62,922 nt of DNA from Thermoguttaceae bacterium (GCA_017408405.1 JAFQUP010000142.1:1-62922); one strand, 5' to 3'. Numbered from the stretch's first letter, positions 19,701-26,828 are shown. The notes: generated by a model from the sequence alone, not told the origin. Translations and numbers: made by a program.

Positions 19701-22462
19701 TCGGTTTTGTCCGCGTAAATGACGCAGTTCTCAACCGTCAGACTTCCGGCACCCTGCTGAATTGTGGCATAGTCCTGATAAGGGCTTGTTTTTGTGTAGT
19801 TCGCTCCCTGAATCGTAAGATTCTTAATCGTCAGGTTCTCGCAAGCCGCGTAAATGTGACCGGTAAGGGAGTGACCGCCGCCATTCAATGTAACGTTGGC
19901 CGGTACAGTCGTTTGGAACATAACCGTATTTTCAGCCTCAATTTCCGCGCCGAAGAGAATCGTGTCGCCGTCTTTACAGTTTTGAATCGCGGCGGTGAGT
20001 TCGTCGGCGGTCATGACGACATAAACGCTCTGGGCTGCGTCATCGGCTTTAATGGTGGTTACGACTTCGTTGTTCGCGTTATACACCGTCAGCGTCTGAC
20101 CATCTTCCAGCTGCCACGTCTTACCGCCAAGCTCAGCGAGATAGTCCGTCGTCGTGGCGAGGTTCGCGAAAGAACGGGAGTCAAGCTGGTCGGCACTGAT
20201 CGCCCAAACGTTGGGAACGAGATTGGACGTTACCATTTCAGTGGTGGTCAGTTCCGCCTTGATTTCAGACGGAGTGTCCAGAGCCGTGAAGGTCTGGGTA
20301 TTCGAATCGGAGGTAATCGTCAATGTACCGTCAGCACGGGTAACTTTAAGCCCTTCGGCGATCACGTCGGTGTTAACGCCGGTGCCGTCGTCGTAGTAGA
20401 AGGCGTTGTTGTTGAAATCAATCGTGCCGGTGACGGAGTGTGGGGTGTATGTTCCCTCTGTTCCCACACTACGCTGAACGAAATCAACATCCAGAATGTC
20501 GTTGTTCTCAATTTTCAGGTTATTGAAATTGATCGCGCCGCTGTAGTAATCTTCATACCCGAACTGGATGGAAGAGACGGTATTCTTGGAAACCGTTCCG
20601 GTGAATTCACCCGTTCCAGAACCGCAGAAACGGATACCGGGGCCGTTGGTGATGATAGTATTGTCCTCAATCGTGATGTTGCGGTACACGTCAAAGCCGA
20701 TACCCGTAGCGGTCGTAACGTTATCGCTAAAGATACGATCGGAAACGATGGTATTGCCGCTGATGACTACATCACCCGTGCCTTGAACCCAGATGGTATT
20801 CAGGCAGTCGTAGAATTTGGATTTCGTAACCGTGAGTTTGCCCGTAGCGACGATACCGTTGCGGGCACCGGTTTCATTATTATCCGCGTAAATGACACAG
20901 TTGTCAACCGTCAGACTTCCGGCACCCTGATGAATTGCGGCGTAGTCGTTCGCGGTATATTGATAACCCTGAATCGTAAGATTCTTAATCGTCAGGTTCT
21001 CGCAAGCCGCGTAAATGTGACCGGTAAGCTTGTGACTGCCGCCGTCCAGAGTAACGTTGTCCGGTACAGACGTCTCGAACTCAACCGTATTCGTGGCCTT
21101 AATATCCGCGCCAAGGACAATCGTGTCGCCGGCTTTACAGTTTTTAATCGCGGCGGTGAGCTGCGCTTCATTCACGACGACCAATCCGGACATATCCTCG
21201 GTGGCGGTGATAGTGCCGACAACAGTCTTGGTGTCAGTCGTTCCATCATCTTTAACCGCGTAAATCGTCAGCTCCTGATCCTTTTTCAGGGAAACCTCCG
21301 CACCATCCCTCGCGGCAAGGTTTTTGTAATAGCCGTCCTCGGTTGTTTTGGTGGATGTCGCCCAAGTTGAGACGTCGGGAAGCATGCCACCATTGCCATT
21401 TTCCCTGACTTGAGACGCGAGAGGTTCGTTTCCTCCAGTACCACTCGGAACGACCCAGTAGTTGGAAGTTAAATCAATCTTCGCGGCGTTTTCCGCGGTA
21501 ATCCCCCCGTCAATTTTGAAACCGAGATTGGCTTCAAAATAGTTATCCGTGATGATGATATTTTCGCCGGTACAATTGCTGCCAGCCTTGAGACGGATAC
21601 AGGCATCCCCCATATTAGTGGAGTCTGTTGTAAAAGTGTTATTGGTGATTGTTACATGTTTGTCAGCATAGTTACATGAGTTGTAACCCATAATAATTCG
21701 ACCAGCAGAACCAGCACTGTTTGCAAATACATGGAATGTATTATGGGTAAACGTAAAACCATGATATTCATTAATGATCATGGTATTCTTCCAGCTATTT
21801 TCAGGGGTCCCGGTATAGAATTTATTATTGGAAATAGTAATACTACGGCTCTCAACGTTTGTTGGCGCCTCAGAAGTAATCGCGTGTCGAGCAGAACCGT
21901 ATTCTTTGGTACCGAATTCACAATTTTTGATCGTTAATACATTGGCTGACCCTTTGATTGCAAGAATGGGGTCACTTTTGTAAGTATCCGTGTCAGCGAA
22001 TTTCAGACCGTCTATTGTGATATTATCACCGGCAATGACAAGTGAACCCTGAATATTCACTTCTCCGGAACCCTGAATAGTGAGGTTGTTCTTCGTAATG
22101 GTTACCTCGCCAATATCGTACATACCGGCCTCGACCGTAATCGTGCCGCCGTCGGCGGCATTGGCAATGGCGGATTTGAGAGCATCAGCAGTATTGACAA
22201 TTGTACTCGCGGCGGTTGGGAGGAGATCCGCGGAGTTGTCTTCGGAGAAGTTCATGATGACGGCAGGTTCGTCCATTTGAGGAAGCTCAGCCGGGGCCGC
22301 AAATACGGTCTCGACGTCGTCCGAGGGAGCGGCAGACGGAGAAACGCTCAGGAGCTGGCGGCATTCGAGTGATTCCATTCGAAGTTCTCGCGTTTTTTTG
22401 TTTTTGAGAGTGTTTTTGCTGTTACGATTAATCATTTCACAAGGAATCGAATGTTTGGTCAT
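7775..22462 (-). CDS. Giant (4895 aa) LEPRxLL-tagged beta-helix surface protein with dockerin
   Basis: Residues 25-38 carry RELRMESLECRQLL, a form of the planctomycete LEPRxLL tag, with no Sec-type hydrophobic leader. Two tandem right-handed beta-helix units of about 390 residues follow. Next come a beta-rich region, a short Gly/Asp stretch resembling RTX calcium repeats (about residue 1960), and then roughly 2300 residues of GGGIYN-type repeats like chlamydial polymorphic membrane protein or adhesin helices. Near the C-terminus a cohesin-like beta domain is followed by a dockerin with two EF-hand-like loops (about 4742-4789) and a 106-residue acidic tail. GGAGAAT before the ATG supports the start. 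It is probably an extracellular adhesin or matrix scaffold, possibly calcium-stabilised. The function is inferred; the architecture is seen. Confidence 0.85.
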   Translation of the reverse strand: MTKHSIPCEMINRNSKNTLKNKKTRELRMESLECRQLLSVSPSAAPSDDVETVFAAPAELPQMDEPAVIMNFSEDNSADLLPTAASTIVNTADALKSAIANAADGGTITVEAGMYDIGEVTITKNNLTIQGSGEVNIQGSLVIAGDNITIDGLKFADTDTYKSDPILAIKGSANVLTIKNCEFGTKEYGSARHAITSEAPTNVESRSITISNNKFYTGTPENSWKNTMIINEYHGFTFTHNTFHVFANSAGSAGRIIMGYNSCNYADKHVTITNNTFTTDSTNMGDACIRLKAGSNCTGENIIITDNYFEANLGFKIDGGITAENAAKIDLTSNYWVVPSGTGGNEPLASQVRENGNGGMLPDVSTWATSTKTTEDGYYKNLAARDGAEVSLKKDQELTIYAVKDDGTTDTKTVVGTITATEDMSGLVVVNEAQLTAAIKNCKAGDTIVLGADIKATNTVEFETSVPDNVTLDGGSHKLTGHIYAACENLTIKNLTIQGYQYTANDYAAIHQGAGSLTVDNCVIYADNNETGARNGIVATGKLTVTKSKFYDCLNTIWVQGTGDVVISGNTIVSDRIFSDNVTTATGIGFDVYRNITIEDNTIITNGPGIRFCGSGTGEFTGTVSKNTVSSIQFGYEDYYSGAINFNNLKIENNDILDVDFVQRSVGTEGTYTPHSVTGTIDFNNNAFYYDDGTGVNTDVIAEGLKVTRADGTLTITSDSNTQTFTALDTPSEIKAELTTTEMVTSNLVPNVWAISADQLDSRSFANLATTTDYLAELGGKTWQLEDGQTLTVYNANNEVVTTIKADDAAQSVYVVMTADELTAAIQNCKDGDTILFGAEIEAENTVMFQTTVPANVTLNGGGHSLTGHIYAACENLTIKNLTIQGANYTKTSPYQDYATIQQGAGSLTVENCVIYADKTDSSARNGIIAVDDLTVTDSKFYNCLNAIWVQGVGEMTITNNTIVSNRTFTDDTPQAEGTGIGFDVYRDVTIEGNTIITNGPGIRFCGNKTDNAYSGTISGNTISSIQFGYENYYGGAINFNGLKIDNNNILDVDFVQSVSGKEGYSGTTLNVAGTINFNNNAFYGTDVIADVNTDVIAEGLEVTPDDAGTLTITVNSNTQTFTQTFTALDTPSEIAAELTTKVMTSSVTTPAVWATDSKRLDSRSFANLATSASSSDTIALVEGQTLTVFKAGSDDIAVVYNGPATVTPSSVSFDGTLPVGATIVYKGNIFTPNSQTEQSHTYTITDNELELKSGVWTVSDAVSDTNGTGTIKVSGTVTLNGDSKIAKMIVTVDGTYEVKCYCDFTAIDLTISATGYTMANTPTNWYDTPYFSINNTDRKIYSLFDDPVISVTAETGTVTTINTDKLTLKAAKIEENAELKVHAYTTIENVTGEGTVSIYTEQFDAEGETNGAADTVTVTAKKVNVDITESDSDPDFDSESDLDVLPETETESYDISAGIEHFEGTLNIYTVDALDTIDIQGVPTRVTLNVDPSKSGETSGYDTDADTITVAAGTTGTYTLGENDVLTWNGCTFTARTAASTIKFTNDTVVITGTVEFDKAEATDLSVNIQITESSTLKYKGYEFYATNYETRIKISSEGIEYWEEDSSIHKTTITAKDPASLQDLGTITINGAYDISLGSDIKGNIVTTNDHLPSFNVSGTTQKIDGNVTIYRGASIRNIDVTGTLTLIGHDSTSDTYTVGNGTIGVEDRYGNNSKRTYSYSSTGNLTIEGLGQDDKITLDNLSSVKDKTKIDAGAGADTITVNTINGNVSIDTGNDKDADKIEVKTDTEYTYTLGINDVLTYNGYSYTALDDNVSIKVDGDKTVTICSGKVSIAKGTDTQNLQVKANAIVVYNGTTLKATTDVDIAISDNGNLAVINGSASVEGVCETTVINHENAVIFNDGSVTINGTANADVITANGKNVTVVQKDTVSAGDTTISNTTFDDGYTGSVTINGNDGDDLIIAGRDNLIVNAGAGNDLVIGGTYSGNTDWTAAWDGTREMAIDLYASGKITADMISDNASAVLDGGDGTDILFSKANAYTTTPANFEFIVSGDAYSTIVVTTGGANTENEITLEEAIGYANQGVITTVGFAADVDTVTLYQNLTALGKDMSIVGDVKYDEVTGLATTETREYVTINGFNTNINYSIFRITAGVTVSMNDLFITQGKAENGGGIYNAGTLTLEDITVSSSTAKQGGGIYNAGTLTNAGTLEVTNNTATGNGGGIYNTGTFTNTDGTAYGNVTISNNKALGGGGVFNTGSFTFESGNTKATLKVENNEANLDFGWGAGITSNGRNVDDDKAKLTLKGVDGEKTIQINNNTAWGAGGLNIMDTEAEISNVSFSGNKVNTYGGALWAGYGAIVNLTNVKMDGNLTPSGSIDRNAHAGGGIWIANGYDWDDRTTVTVNNVTIENMVSYGNTDQPGLGGGIGMEKYTTLDIKGNLTITGTNTTSENQTVLGAGIYAGGTVNVQEGATLKLDNNQTSMQGGGLYITSDAVHKVMWPAGSTDIAYYSKGVVTIENDAEVNISNNKAADGAGIYIEAGEDGGENLTGTGVNGTLTYAGTLKVTNNKAIDKDTDDREAGNGAGIYNAGTLANAGTLEVTGNTASNNGGGIYNAGTLTGSVSLQGNSATNGAGLYVSKDAVETNVTFSDTYGNTASNFGGAVYVEKDAKATLAGTIGKEKEAVNEAKSGGGIYNAGTLTNAGMLEVTNNTATTGNGGGIYNAGGTLTLEGTNSESVKFEYNVAAQGSGGGIEINGGKATITKASFVGNAANAYGGAIRVQGDSTLDLTNVTMDGGTLNKETLPGWVNTGYWRNAWGGGGLSIEKNDANDNSCSNEDPTTIVNVNGLTITNMTVLGNESDPGIGGGIFTEAGTQLNLSGIVNISGCKGSEKNQTILGAGMYVGGEVNVKEDANVTIENNTTGHEGGGIYITGKARIMATDSTTVEAFETNGDLNIAQGATLTVRGNKAKDGAGIYIAKDTEYKDKGYAGGKNLTGTGVNGTLTNAGTLNVTNNTATNNGGGIYNAGTLTGSVSLQGNSATNGAGLYVSKNATETNVTFSDTYGNTASNFGGAVYVEKDANATLAGTIGKEEAVNEAKSGGGIYNAGTITVKGLTVTNNEANAYSGGGIYNEGSVKVEESGLSVKGNSAAMYGGGIYNKNVFIASAELLVNDNKTTGTALEGGGIYNSSTFEIKANSTISSNESAHGGGIQNYGTLSIEENVTLNVSNNTGGYGAGIKNAEKGIVENTGTLNVTGNNASSYGGGIYNVGTVNTSGTGKLTIGGNTDGNTEGNSADLRGGGLYNGGTFNIYHDVDITHNKADGGAGIYNADNGNVNVHAGTLLISDNSAQYKGGGIYNEGAFNADQEMTRYGKITIRDNKVTSTSSSEGGGLYNTGTFNVKNHVEISRNAALFGGGAYNRGTINVADGIDLTVQNNEANRGGGIYNYTKAMVNNGGNLTIKGNTSTLEGGGVYNNGTVTTTGTLVIGSNTVDETTANTAESSGGGVYNNGTFDIKGTTTIANNTAKSSGGGVYNNGIINIASEKQLEVANNSAQYRGGGIYNGGEIVSEGTLLVNNNKVYNTSTSYGGGIYNTEGAKITSNKMTVDGNTGAVNAGGGIYNLGEMNFNGSTEIKNNKAPNGAGMWHNGTLSIAKGATVCFESNAGNPTFTANKGGALYIEANGKTADSDKFIIDDQSDFRFVNNGTANTKGGAIYNAGNLEFACDYAFGVTVTTDENGVKKLAKNVEINKGIGAALYNVGTVANTVFNYDEFYAGSAEESDLDAMKKSEKTFSLYVANQEGEAAIGNGAGTMTLSNVKVYGNTGGGIKVEGGTVTLDKGTEIGEDQFGFATTGYSKYAGDEFTGNTGYGVNVTGGTLNIEQGEKIAKYWNAWKSEDAVGQENGRYEDYKVIDTVRISGNETGMIVSGGIVNMNDVRMEGNAKGMSVSGAGTIVNASQVLISDWTDSGITVTGGTLNLTQSTAASENAQSASALTNNGGTVTLVNSIAVNSDVTEDAQTDEYSKYNFQNDVLGNKYTLGANSVAYDAGVDADAKYTDGTAISSDLAGHNRVLYGNVDLGAFENPVFWIDGDDTLEDIKKGVETVEPIDFGGAVKFDISANGQTFVWKDQDNADWIYIHEDVTIDSRYLDSEGNYYWMDVTFDAANTSGTGLFRVIKDGVTANIWGVDIENAVSSDRFYPAGGVNVLTQSVVNLYGVSFKNCSGEEGGAIYAGRNAVVNIESATADGYVNEDGKTNKVASLYKLSVFEGNKAEFGGAVTSDNTGTSTTIGGVEYAQGLKIQGVDLGSVKYMDGKDWTDTLSAVTYAADRAVKQYSIQFIGNEAGEKGGAVYVGGTADIDGVSFIGNKVPGTTINGLYGGGAMYVAGNAGIKNADFLSNYSTVSGGAVVVTGTMTGTGNLVFAGNKVEWNPDKVGANADNGGAIYVYNGKLTLGGVTVTARTVYQDRIKTSGKANEFLGNEAYLGGAVMNRDGEVSITNGNFSANMAVDGGALYNTDKGTVSLDNVTFTNNLALDRAGAIFNAGSTGNVTVSNGKITGNYARSAGAGWNLSGVYSGNESYGTFNSVYDNTNQGEMRAVTEITAVEGFDKFGNAAVTNAEAPTLTITKAETSASLEQTGAVTEWADLSAEITTDAYAVSAGNTLTQEIEYDSTKFAADLDSLEAAEGWNAEVTEVRTENGRTTVQMTFTAEEDQILDSAVLGKLGFSTIDRLTESTELLGTLVEKMGYDMNTDDRIDISDLVLFARQFGTADAGADFNADGHVNINDLVKFARHFGEKRETALPAKDTEEAVLTPAAVMEAVTETPVEAQTETALEVAAEVKLDTVEAKAEAAMIPESAPVQMAVQDVIFSSEEEEEDWLDAICSVQEENEKDVIDDLFGNK
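13144..14700 (-). repeat. Recent internal duplication in the giant gene (two ~325-bp copies)
   Basis: Copies at about 13144-13470 and 14371-14700 are nearly identical, differing by scattered substitutions and one 3-base indel. Both encode the same GGGIYN/GGAVYVEKDA block. A further shared stretch (around 13452 and 14787) extends the similarity. High DNA identity points to recent duplication or gene conversion. Confidence 0.8.
18890..21195 (-). repeat. Tandem ~1.15-kb duplication in the giant gene
   Basis: Units at about 20070-21195 and 18890-20035 encode two similar beta-helix modules, each running from an AAIxNCKxGDTI segment through TGHIYAACENLTIKNLTIQG to an FANLAT segment. They are more diverged than the 325-bp copies, so this duplication is older. 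Confidence 0.8.
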
Positions 22463-22516
22463 GTCTATTCTCCAAATGTGTTTGATAATAAAAACTGTAT
22501 ACTAAGGTACGCATAC

Positions 22517-22546
22517 ATATTATTTTTTCGTTTTCCTGCCTGTAAA
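22517..22546 (-). promoter_or_regulatory. Probable promoter of the giant surface-protein gene
   Basis: On the minus strand TTTACA (22541-22546), an 18-base spacer and TAATAT (22517-22522) give a moderate sigma70 match with a start about 48 bases before ATG 22462. GGAG lies at a proper distance before that ATG. Confidence 0.45.
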
Positions 22547-22736
22547 AATTTTTCATAATAGTCCCGTAGTTTCGATTTTTATGAATAAAACGTCAATTGG
22601 ATACCAGTCATGCCGATTAGTTAAGATTTAATGGTGTACGTAAATCACGGAATAAATTTTGTCCGGAAGAGGGTTAAGAGTTCATAAAGAATGATATTTT
22701 TGGCGCGGGAGAGAGGCGCGCTGAGTCAAGAAATAG

Positions 22737-22764
22737 AAAAAGATCCCCGACGAATTGCCGGGGA
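22737..22764 (-). terminator. Intrinsic terminator of the autotransporter gene
   Basis: On the minus strand TCCCCG/CGGGGA form a 6-bp stem (22759-22764 with 22744-22749) followed by TCTTTTTCT, 27 bases after the stop codon. Confidence 0.8.
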
Positions 22765-22790
22765 CCATTTCCCGTATTTAAGTAATTTTA

Positions 22791-25700
22791 TTAGAATGAG
22801 AATCTCATCGTGGCCATACCGGCGTGAATCGTGGTGAACTCATTCAGGTAAAGGTTGTAATCGACGAGGAAGGAGATTCTTGAGGAGGCGTTGAAGTCCG
22901 CGCCGACACCCAGGATAGCCCAGTCACGTCCGGAGTTGTTCCCCCGGATGGTCCATGCCGGGAAGTCAGAGTATCCGGTATGGGTGACGTCGTAAGTGGG
23001 ATCACACTGGCTGAGGAGGTCGTGCATCCAGGCGCCCTTGAATCTCGTGGTAAGTCTTCGGTCCTGGCAGGAACCGAGCATCCAGTCTCTCGAGATACGC
23101 AGTCCCAGGAGGGTGCGGAGCGAGTGGTGGTCAATGTCGTTGACCTTGAGGGCGAGGTAACTCGGATCCCCGACTTCATCCCAGCCTTCTTCGGTGAACG
23201 CGTCGTTTCCAAAGTAAACGTACTGGAGACCGAAGTAAGGATTGATGCTGAGTTTGTCGTGGGGGAAGAAGACCCATCCTCTTTCGTAGAAGATAGAGGG
23301 CGAGGTACCGTTCGTGGAACCCTTGAAGCTGTCGTCGAGGTACAGCTCGCGGGTGGAATCCATGTCAGACCAGGAGACGCTGGCGATGAGGCTTCCATAT
23401 CCTCCGGTGCACATCAGACCAAGCCACTTGGCGTAAAGGCCGAGGGTGTAGTGGTCGGATTCGATGGCGGTGTAACCCATGTTGGCGTGCGAGGCGACAT
23501 CGGTGTGCGCGTAGTCGAAGAACATTCCGAAGTGGGCGGATTCGCAGTTCGTCCAGTCGATGGCGGCCATGACTCCGGTGGTGTTGGTGTCATATTCGCT
23601 GATGTAGTTGTGCTGGTTGACAAATCCGCTGTCGGCGTAGTAGTGCGCCCAGGCAGTCCAGTTCCGGCAGTTTCCGCATTCGTCACGCTGGGGATTCCCG
23701 CGGAGGTTCTTGAGGCAGATGTCCGAGGCGACAATCTGGTCGGTCAACATGGTGTTGAAAGTGGAAATACGGCGGATCTGCGAGGCGACGTAGTTTCCAT
23801 ATCCCGCGCCGACGAGCTGGTCGAAGTTCTCCGCGGCTTCGCCGGCAGTCTTCGAGTTGGAAATGATCTGCTCGACGGCATCGTAAACCTGCGGCGCGTA
23901 GTGTTCGCTCGCGGGATTGTTTCCGTTCAGCAGGAGTTCCTTGAAGGTGTCGCGGTTATCAGCCATGTTTCCAACGAGGTTCTCATCCAGTCCTTTGAAC
24001 TGCACGTGGAATCGGACCTGATTGGAGTCGATACCGGTGGTGGTGTCAAGATTCGGATCGGCATCTTCCAGGGTGAGGGTGTAGAGCCATTTGTCGTACA
24101 CGGTCTGACCGTAGAAGGAGTCGGTGGTGTTCGCGGCGGATTTCGCCAAGTCCACGGTGACGTCGGAGGTTTCGCCCTGAACGGGTTTCGCGCCTTCCCA
24201 GACCTCATTATTGTATGTGTTCTGGTACTCAACGTCCGTCGTGACGAAGTTGGCACTTGAGGTATCCACGAAAACCGGAGTCGTGTAGAACTCTTTCTTT
24301 CCGTAGATGATCGAGGGCTGCTCGCCTTCCGCCGGAGCCATTTCGGAACGAACCATGATGTTTCCGAGACCGCCAAGGGTGATGTCGGTGTTCGCCGAGA
24401 TATTGATCTTGTCGAAAGCGATCATACCGGCTTCCATGACCAGGACGTCCTCGCCATTCGCGTTCTTGACGTAATTCGGCACTTCTTCCGTGAAGTATCC
24501 GGAATAACCCAGAGAACCCTGCCCGTTTCCGAGCTTGCCGGCGGCGCCATTGGCAACGGTTTCCCAGGCGGCTTTCGTGCCGTCAGCCGAAATCCATTCG
24601 TTTTTGGCACTCTTGATGATTTCAGCCTGCTCTGCGTGAACCGCGACGTCAAACTGAATTCTTCCGCCGTTCGCGTTGAAAGTTGACCCCGGCGCGGCCC
24701 CAATCAGACGGACCTGTTCGTAACGCTGCTGGTACCATGTGGGTTCGTAAACGACGCCCTGGGGCTGAGTTTTGTTGTAGTTCCAGTTGTCCACGTTACG
24801 CTGCGCGACAATCGGAGTGGTGTTGACGTAACCGAGCTTGAGCTTTCCGGAATTGAGGTTCACCGTCGCGACACCCTTATCCTGCCGGATGCCGTTTTTG
24901 AAGGTGTCCCACTCTCCATCGCGGAAATTGTAGATTTTCTCAGGCGTTCCATCGCCGTTGACATCCTCAATCCGGTACTGATCGCCAGCCAGCCATCGTT
25001 CATCGGCTCCTCCGAAGAAAGCGGTGGTCTGGAAATCAACCGTGGTCATTTCACTGTTGAAACCGTTAATGTTCATGACGGCAGTTCCATCTTTTCCGCC
25101 AATGAACGCGTAAGGAAGATCTCCGCCTTTGTAGCTGTTCGAGAAAGAAGAATAACTTCCAGGAACTTCCAGCGTGGTATTGGCCATGGCAAGGTCCATG
25201 TCTTCCGAGATGTTGGTTCCCATGAAGTATGTGGTACCGCGGCCGGAGAAGTTCAGCTCGGTGGAGCTTTCCTGCGCGCCGAAGTATGTTCTCGAGGCGA
25301 AATTGTTGAAACCTCCGGAGATATTGATGAGGTTCGTACCGCCTTTAACGACGTCATTGTCGTCAGAACTCGTGTTCACGCTTCCATAGGGAGTCAGGTC
25401 ATAACCGCCGCCAATGTATGTGACAACGTTGAAGATGTTGCGTCCGCCGGAGATGTTGAGGTCCGCGCCTTCCGTCTGTCCGCCTTCTCCCAAAGCGCCA
25501 ATGAAAACGCCGTAGTAGTTGTTGTAGTAGTTGTACATATTAACGGAACCATACGCGCCGTCCGCTCTGTTGGCGTCGCCTTTGGCGGTATTGGCGTAAA
25601 CTCCGTTTCCGAGGTGCTTGTAGTAGTCCCCGGTGAAGTCCTTAATCTGGTAGGCTTTGTCACGAACCGTGACGGTTTCCTGCCAGTCCATTTTCTTGTT

Positions 25701-26243
25701 GTATGTGAAAATGTTCGTTCCGTTGGCAATGTTGAGTGAACCGCGGCCGGTCACGCCATTCTCGCCCATCCCCTCTCCTCCGAGAATAAGACGCTGGGTG
25801 AAGATGTTGTTTCCGTTCTGGATGTTCAGAGTGCCAGCACCGCCATTTCCTTCAGCCCTGGCGCCAATGTAGATGCCCTGGTTGTCGAAAATGTTGGTGC
25901 CGCCGACAATATCCATCGTGACATCGTCGCCCGTGCCTCTTTCACCAAAGGAGGTTTTCCATGTGAAGATCGTCTGTCCGCCTTCAGAACCAACGGTAAA
26001 GTTCGTTCCTGTGAACTGATAGAGATCTTCTTCTCGATCCGGCATTCCAACGTCCGGATTCGCTCCCGGATCGAGATTATGCACTTTGGCTTCCGTGCCG
26101 TAAATACCGTTGAGCGAAGTGCTGACATCGTTAATCGTGGCAGCCGAAACGCTCGCTCCAAGCAGGCCGCTCAATCCAAGAGCAGCCGCTCCTGCCGTCA
26201 TCCATGACGACAAAGAAAATCTTTTTCTTAAATTACCTTCCAT
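22791..26243 (-). CDS. Autotransporter (type Va-like) outer-membrane protein
   Basis: A signal peptide (residues 1-35, ending SVSAA) precedes a passenger of about 800 residues. The first half of the passenger contains repeats built on LNIxxGxNxF (for example DIVGGTNIF, NIQNGNNIF, NIANGTNIF, NISGGRNIF) with Gly-rich turns, typical of a beta-helix. Residues 861-1150 form a 12-strand-like autotransporter barrel ending in MRFSF, with the terminal Phe used for outer-membrane insertion. The barrel and the linker before it are unusually rich in Cys, including CGNC just before the barrel. AAGGA before ATG 26243 supports the start. It sits directly upstream of the giant beta-helix gene on the same strand, but a terminator separates them. 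Confidence 0.85.
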   Translation of the reverse strand: MEGNLRKRFSLSSWMTAGAAALGLSGLLGASVSAATINDVSTSLNGIYGTEAKVHNLDPGANPDVGMPDREEDLYQFTGTNFTVGSEGGQTIFTWKTSFGERGTGDDVTMDIVGGTNIFDNQGIYIGARAEGNGGAGTLNIQNGNNIFTQRLILGGEGMGENGVTGRGSLNIANGTNIFTYNKKMDWQETVTVRDKAYQIKDFTGDYYKHLGNGVYANTAKGDANRADGAYGSVNMYNYYNNYYGVFIGALGEGGQTEGADLNISGGRNIFNVVTYIGGGYDLTPYGSVNTSSDDNDVVKGGTNLINISGGFNNFASRTYFGAQESSTELNFSGRGTTYFMGTNISEDMDLAMANTTLEVPGSYSSFSNSYKGGDLPYAFIGGKDGTAVMNINGFNSEMTTVDFQTTAFFGGADERWLAGDQYRIEDVNGDGTPEKIYNFRDGEWDTFKNGIRQDKGVATVNLNSGKLKLGYVNTTPIVAQRNVDNWNYNKTQPQGVVYEPTWYQQRYEQVRLIGAAPGSTFNANGGRIQFDVAVHAEQAEIIKSAKNEWISADGTKAAWETVANGAAGKLGNGQGSLGYSGYFTEEVPNYVKNANGEDVLVMEAGMIAFDKINISANTDITLGGLGNIMVRSEMAPAEGEQPSIIYGKKEFYTTPVFVDTSSANFVTTDVEYQNTYNNEVWEGAKPVQGETSDVTVDLAKSAANTTDSFYGQTVYDKWLYTLTLEDADPNLDTTTGIDSNQVRFHVQFKGLDENLVGNMADNRDTFKELLLNGNNPASEHYAPQVYDAVEQIISNSKTAGEAAENFDQLVGAGYGNYVASQIRRISTFNTMLTDQIVASDICLKNLRGNPQRDECGNCRNWTAWAHYYADSGFVNQHNYISEYDTNTTGVMAAIDWTNCESAHFGMFFDYAHTDVASHANMGYTAIESDHYTLGLYAKWLGLMCTGGYGSLIASVSWSDMDSTRELYLDDSFKGSTNGTSPSIFYERGWVFFPHDKLSINPYFGLQYVYFGNDAFTEEGWDEVGDPSYLALKVNDIDHHSLRTLLGLRISRDWMLGSCQDRRLTTRFKGAWMHDLLSQCDPTYDVTHTGYSDFPAWTIRGNNSGRDWAILGVGADFNASSRISFLVDYNLYLNEFTTIHAGMATMRFSF

Positions 26244-26828
26244 GTGTCGAATCCTTCTAAATTATGAATTCTAAATACGGGAAATGTATTAGATACCAAA
26301 TACTGAAAAATTATCCTCTAATGGTATCCATTTCTTCATCGGACTTATTTTCATAAAATTATAGTAAATCCACCTAAAACAGAGATAATAATTGAAATAA
26401 ATTTAACGGTCTGTTAAAGTTTAACGATTAGACAGTTTTTTCATGCTCAAAATTGACCTCCGGAAGGTAAATTTGGTTCTAAAGCCACTCCAAGCAAAGA
26501 CTTCGCGGCCTTGCCGTCATTGGATGAAGAGGTCAATTTGAATGAAAATCATTACGTTACGCAAGAATCGTCACGCGGATTTCCCCCAGAATTCAATTTC
26601 GCGGCGAGACAATTTTCCCTATTTTCCCATATTGCGCAGTACTCAAAAGATACGTATTGCTCTTATTTTCTTCAATCCTCAAAACAGCGAAATGAAATTT
26701 AAAATATGGAGAAAAAGGGGTAAAATATATTTGCCGATTCGAGAAAACCAGAGTAGAATAAGAATAGACGAAATGAATGTTTCGTTTATGAAGCAGCTAA
26801 TCCATTTTCAAAGAAAGGACTCTTTTAC
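26244..26828. other. Divergent intergenic region
   Basis: The 585 bases between the divergent autotransporter and HEAT/TPR genes are AT-rich. They contain a 13-base palindrome GTTAAAGTTTAAC (26413-26425), a TATAAT on the minus strand (26358-26363) lacking a good -35, and the plus-strand promoter at 26731-26759. Short open frames here lack ribosome sites and I do not call them. Confidence 0.5.
26731..26759 (+). promoter_or_regulatory. Promoter of the HEAT/TPR gene
   Basis: TTGCCG (26731-26736), a 17-base spacer and TAGAAT (26754-26759) predict a start about 63 bases before GTG 26829. Confidence 0.55.

Larger units (their letters stand above)
22463..22790 (-). other. Intergenic region between autotransporter and giant gene
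   Basis: This 328-base gap holds the autotransporter terminator (22737-22764) and a likely promoter for the giant gene (22517-22546). No coding potential is seen. Confidence 0.6.

Noticed and set aside
22980..24260. Plus-strand 426-codon frame inside the autotransporter gene
   Set aside because: Antisense shadow of a well-supported signal-peptide plus barrel protein; product has no domain signature.
22598..26330. Shared 9-mer TGGATACCA upstream of both surface-protein genes (22598-22606 and, inverted, 26322-26330)
   Set aside because: A single shared 9-mer between two intergenic regions of this size is expected by chance about as often as not.
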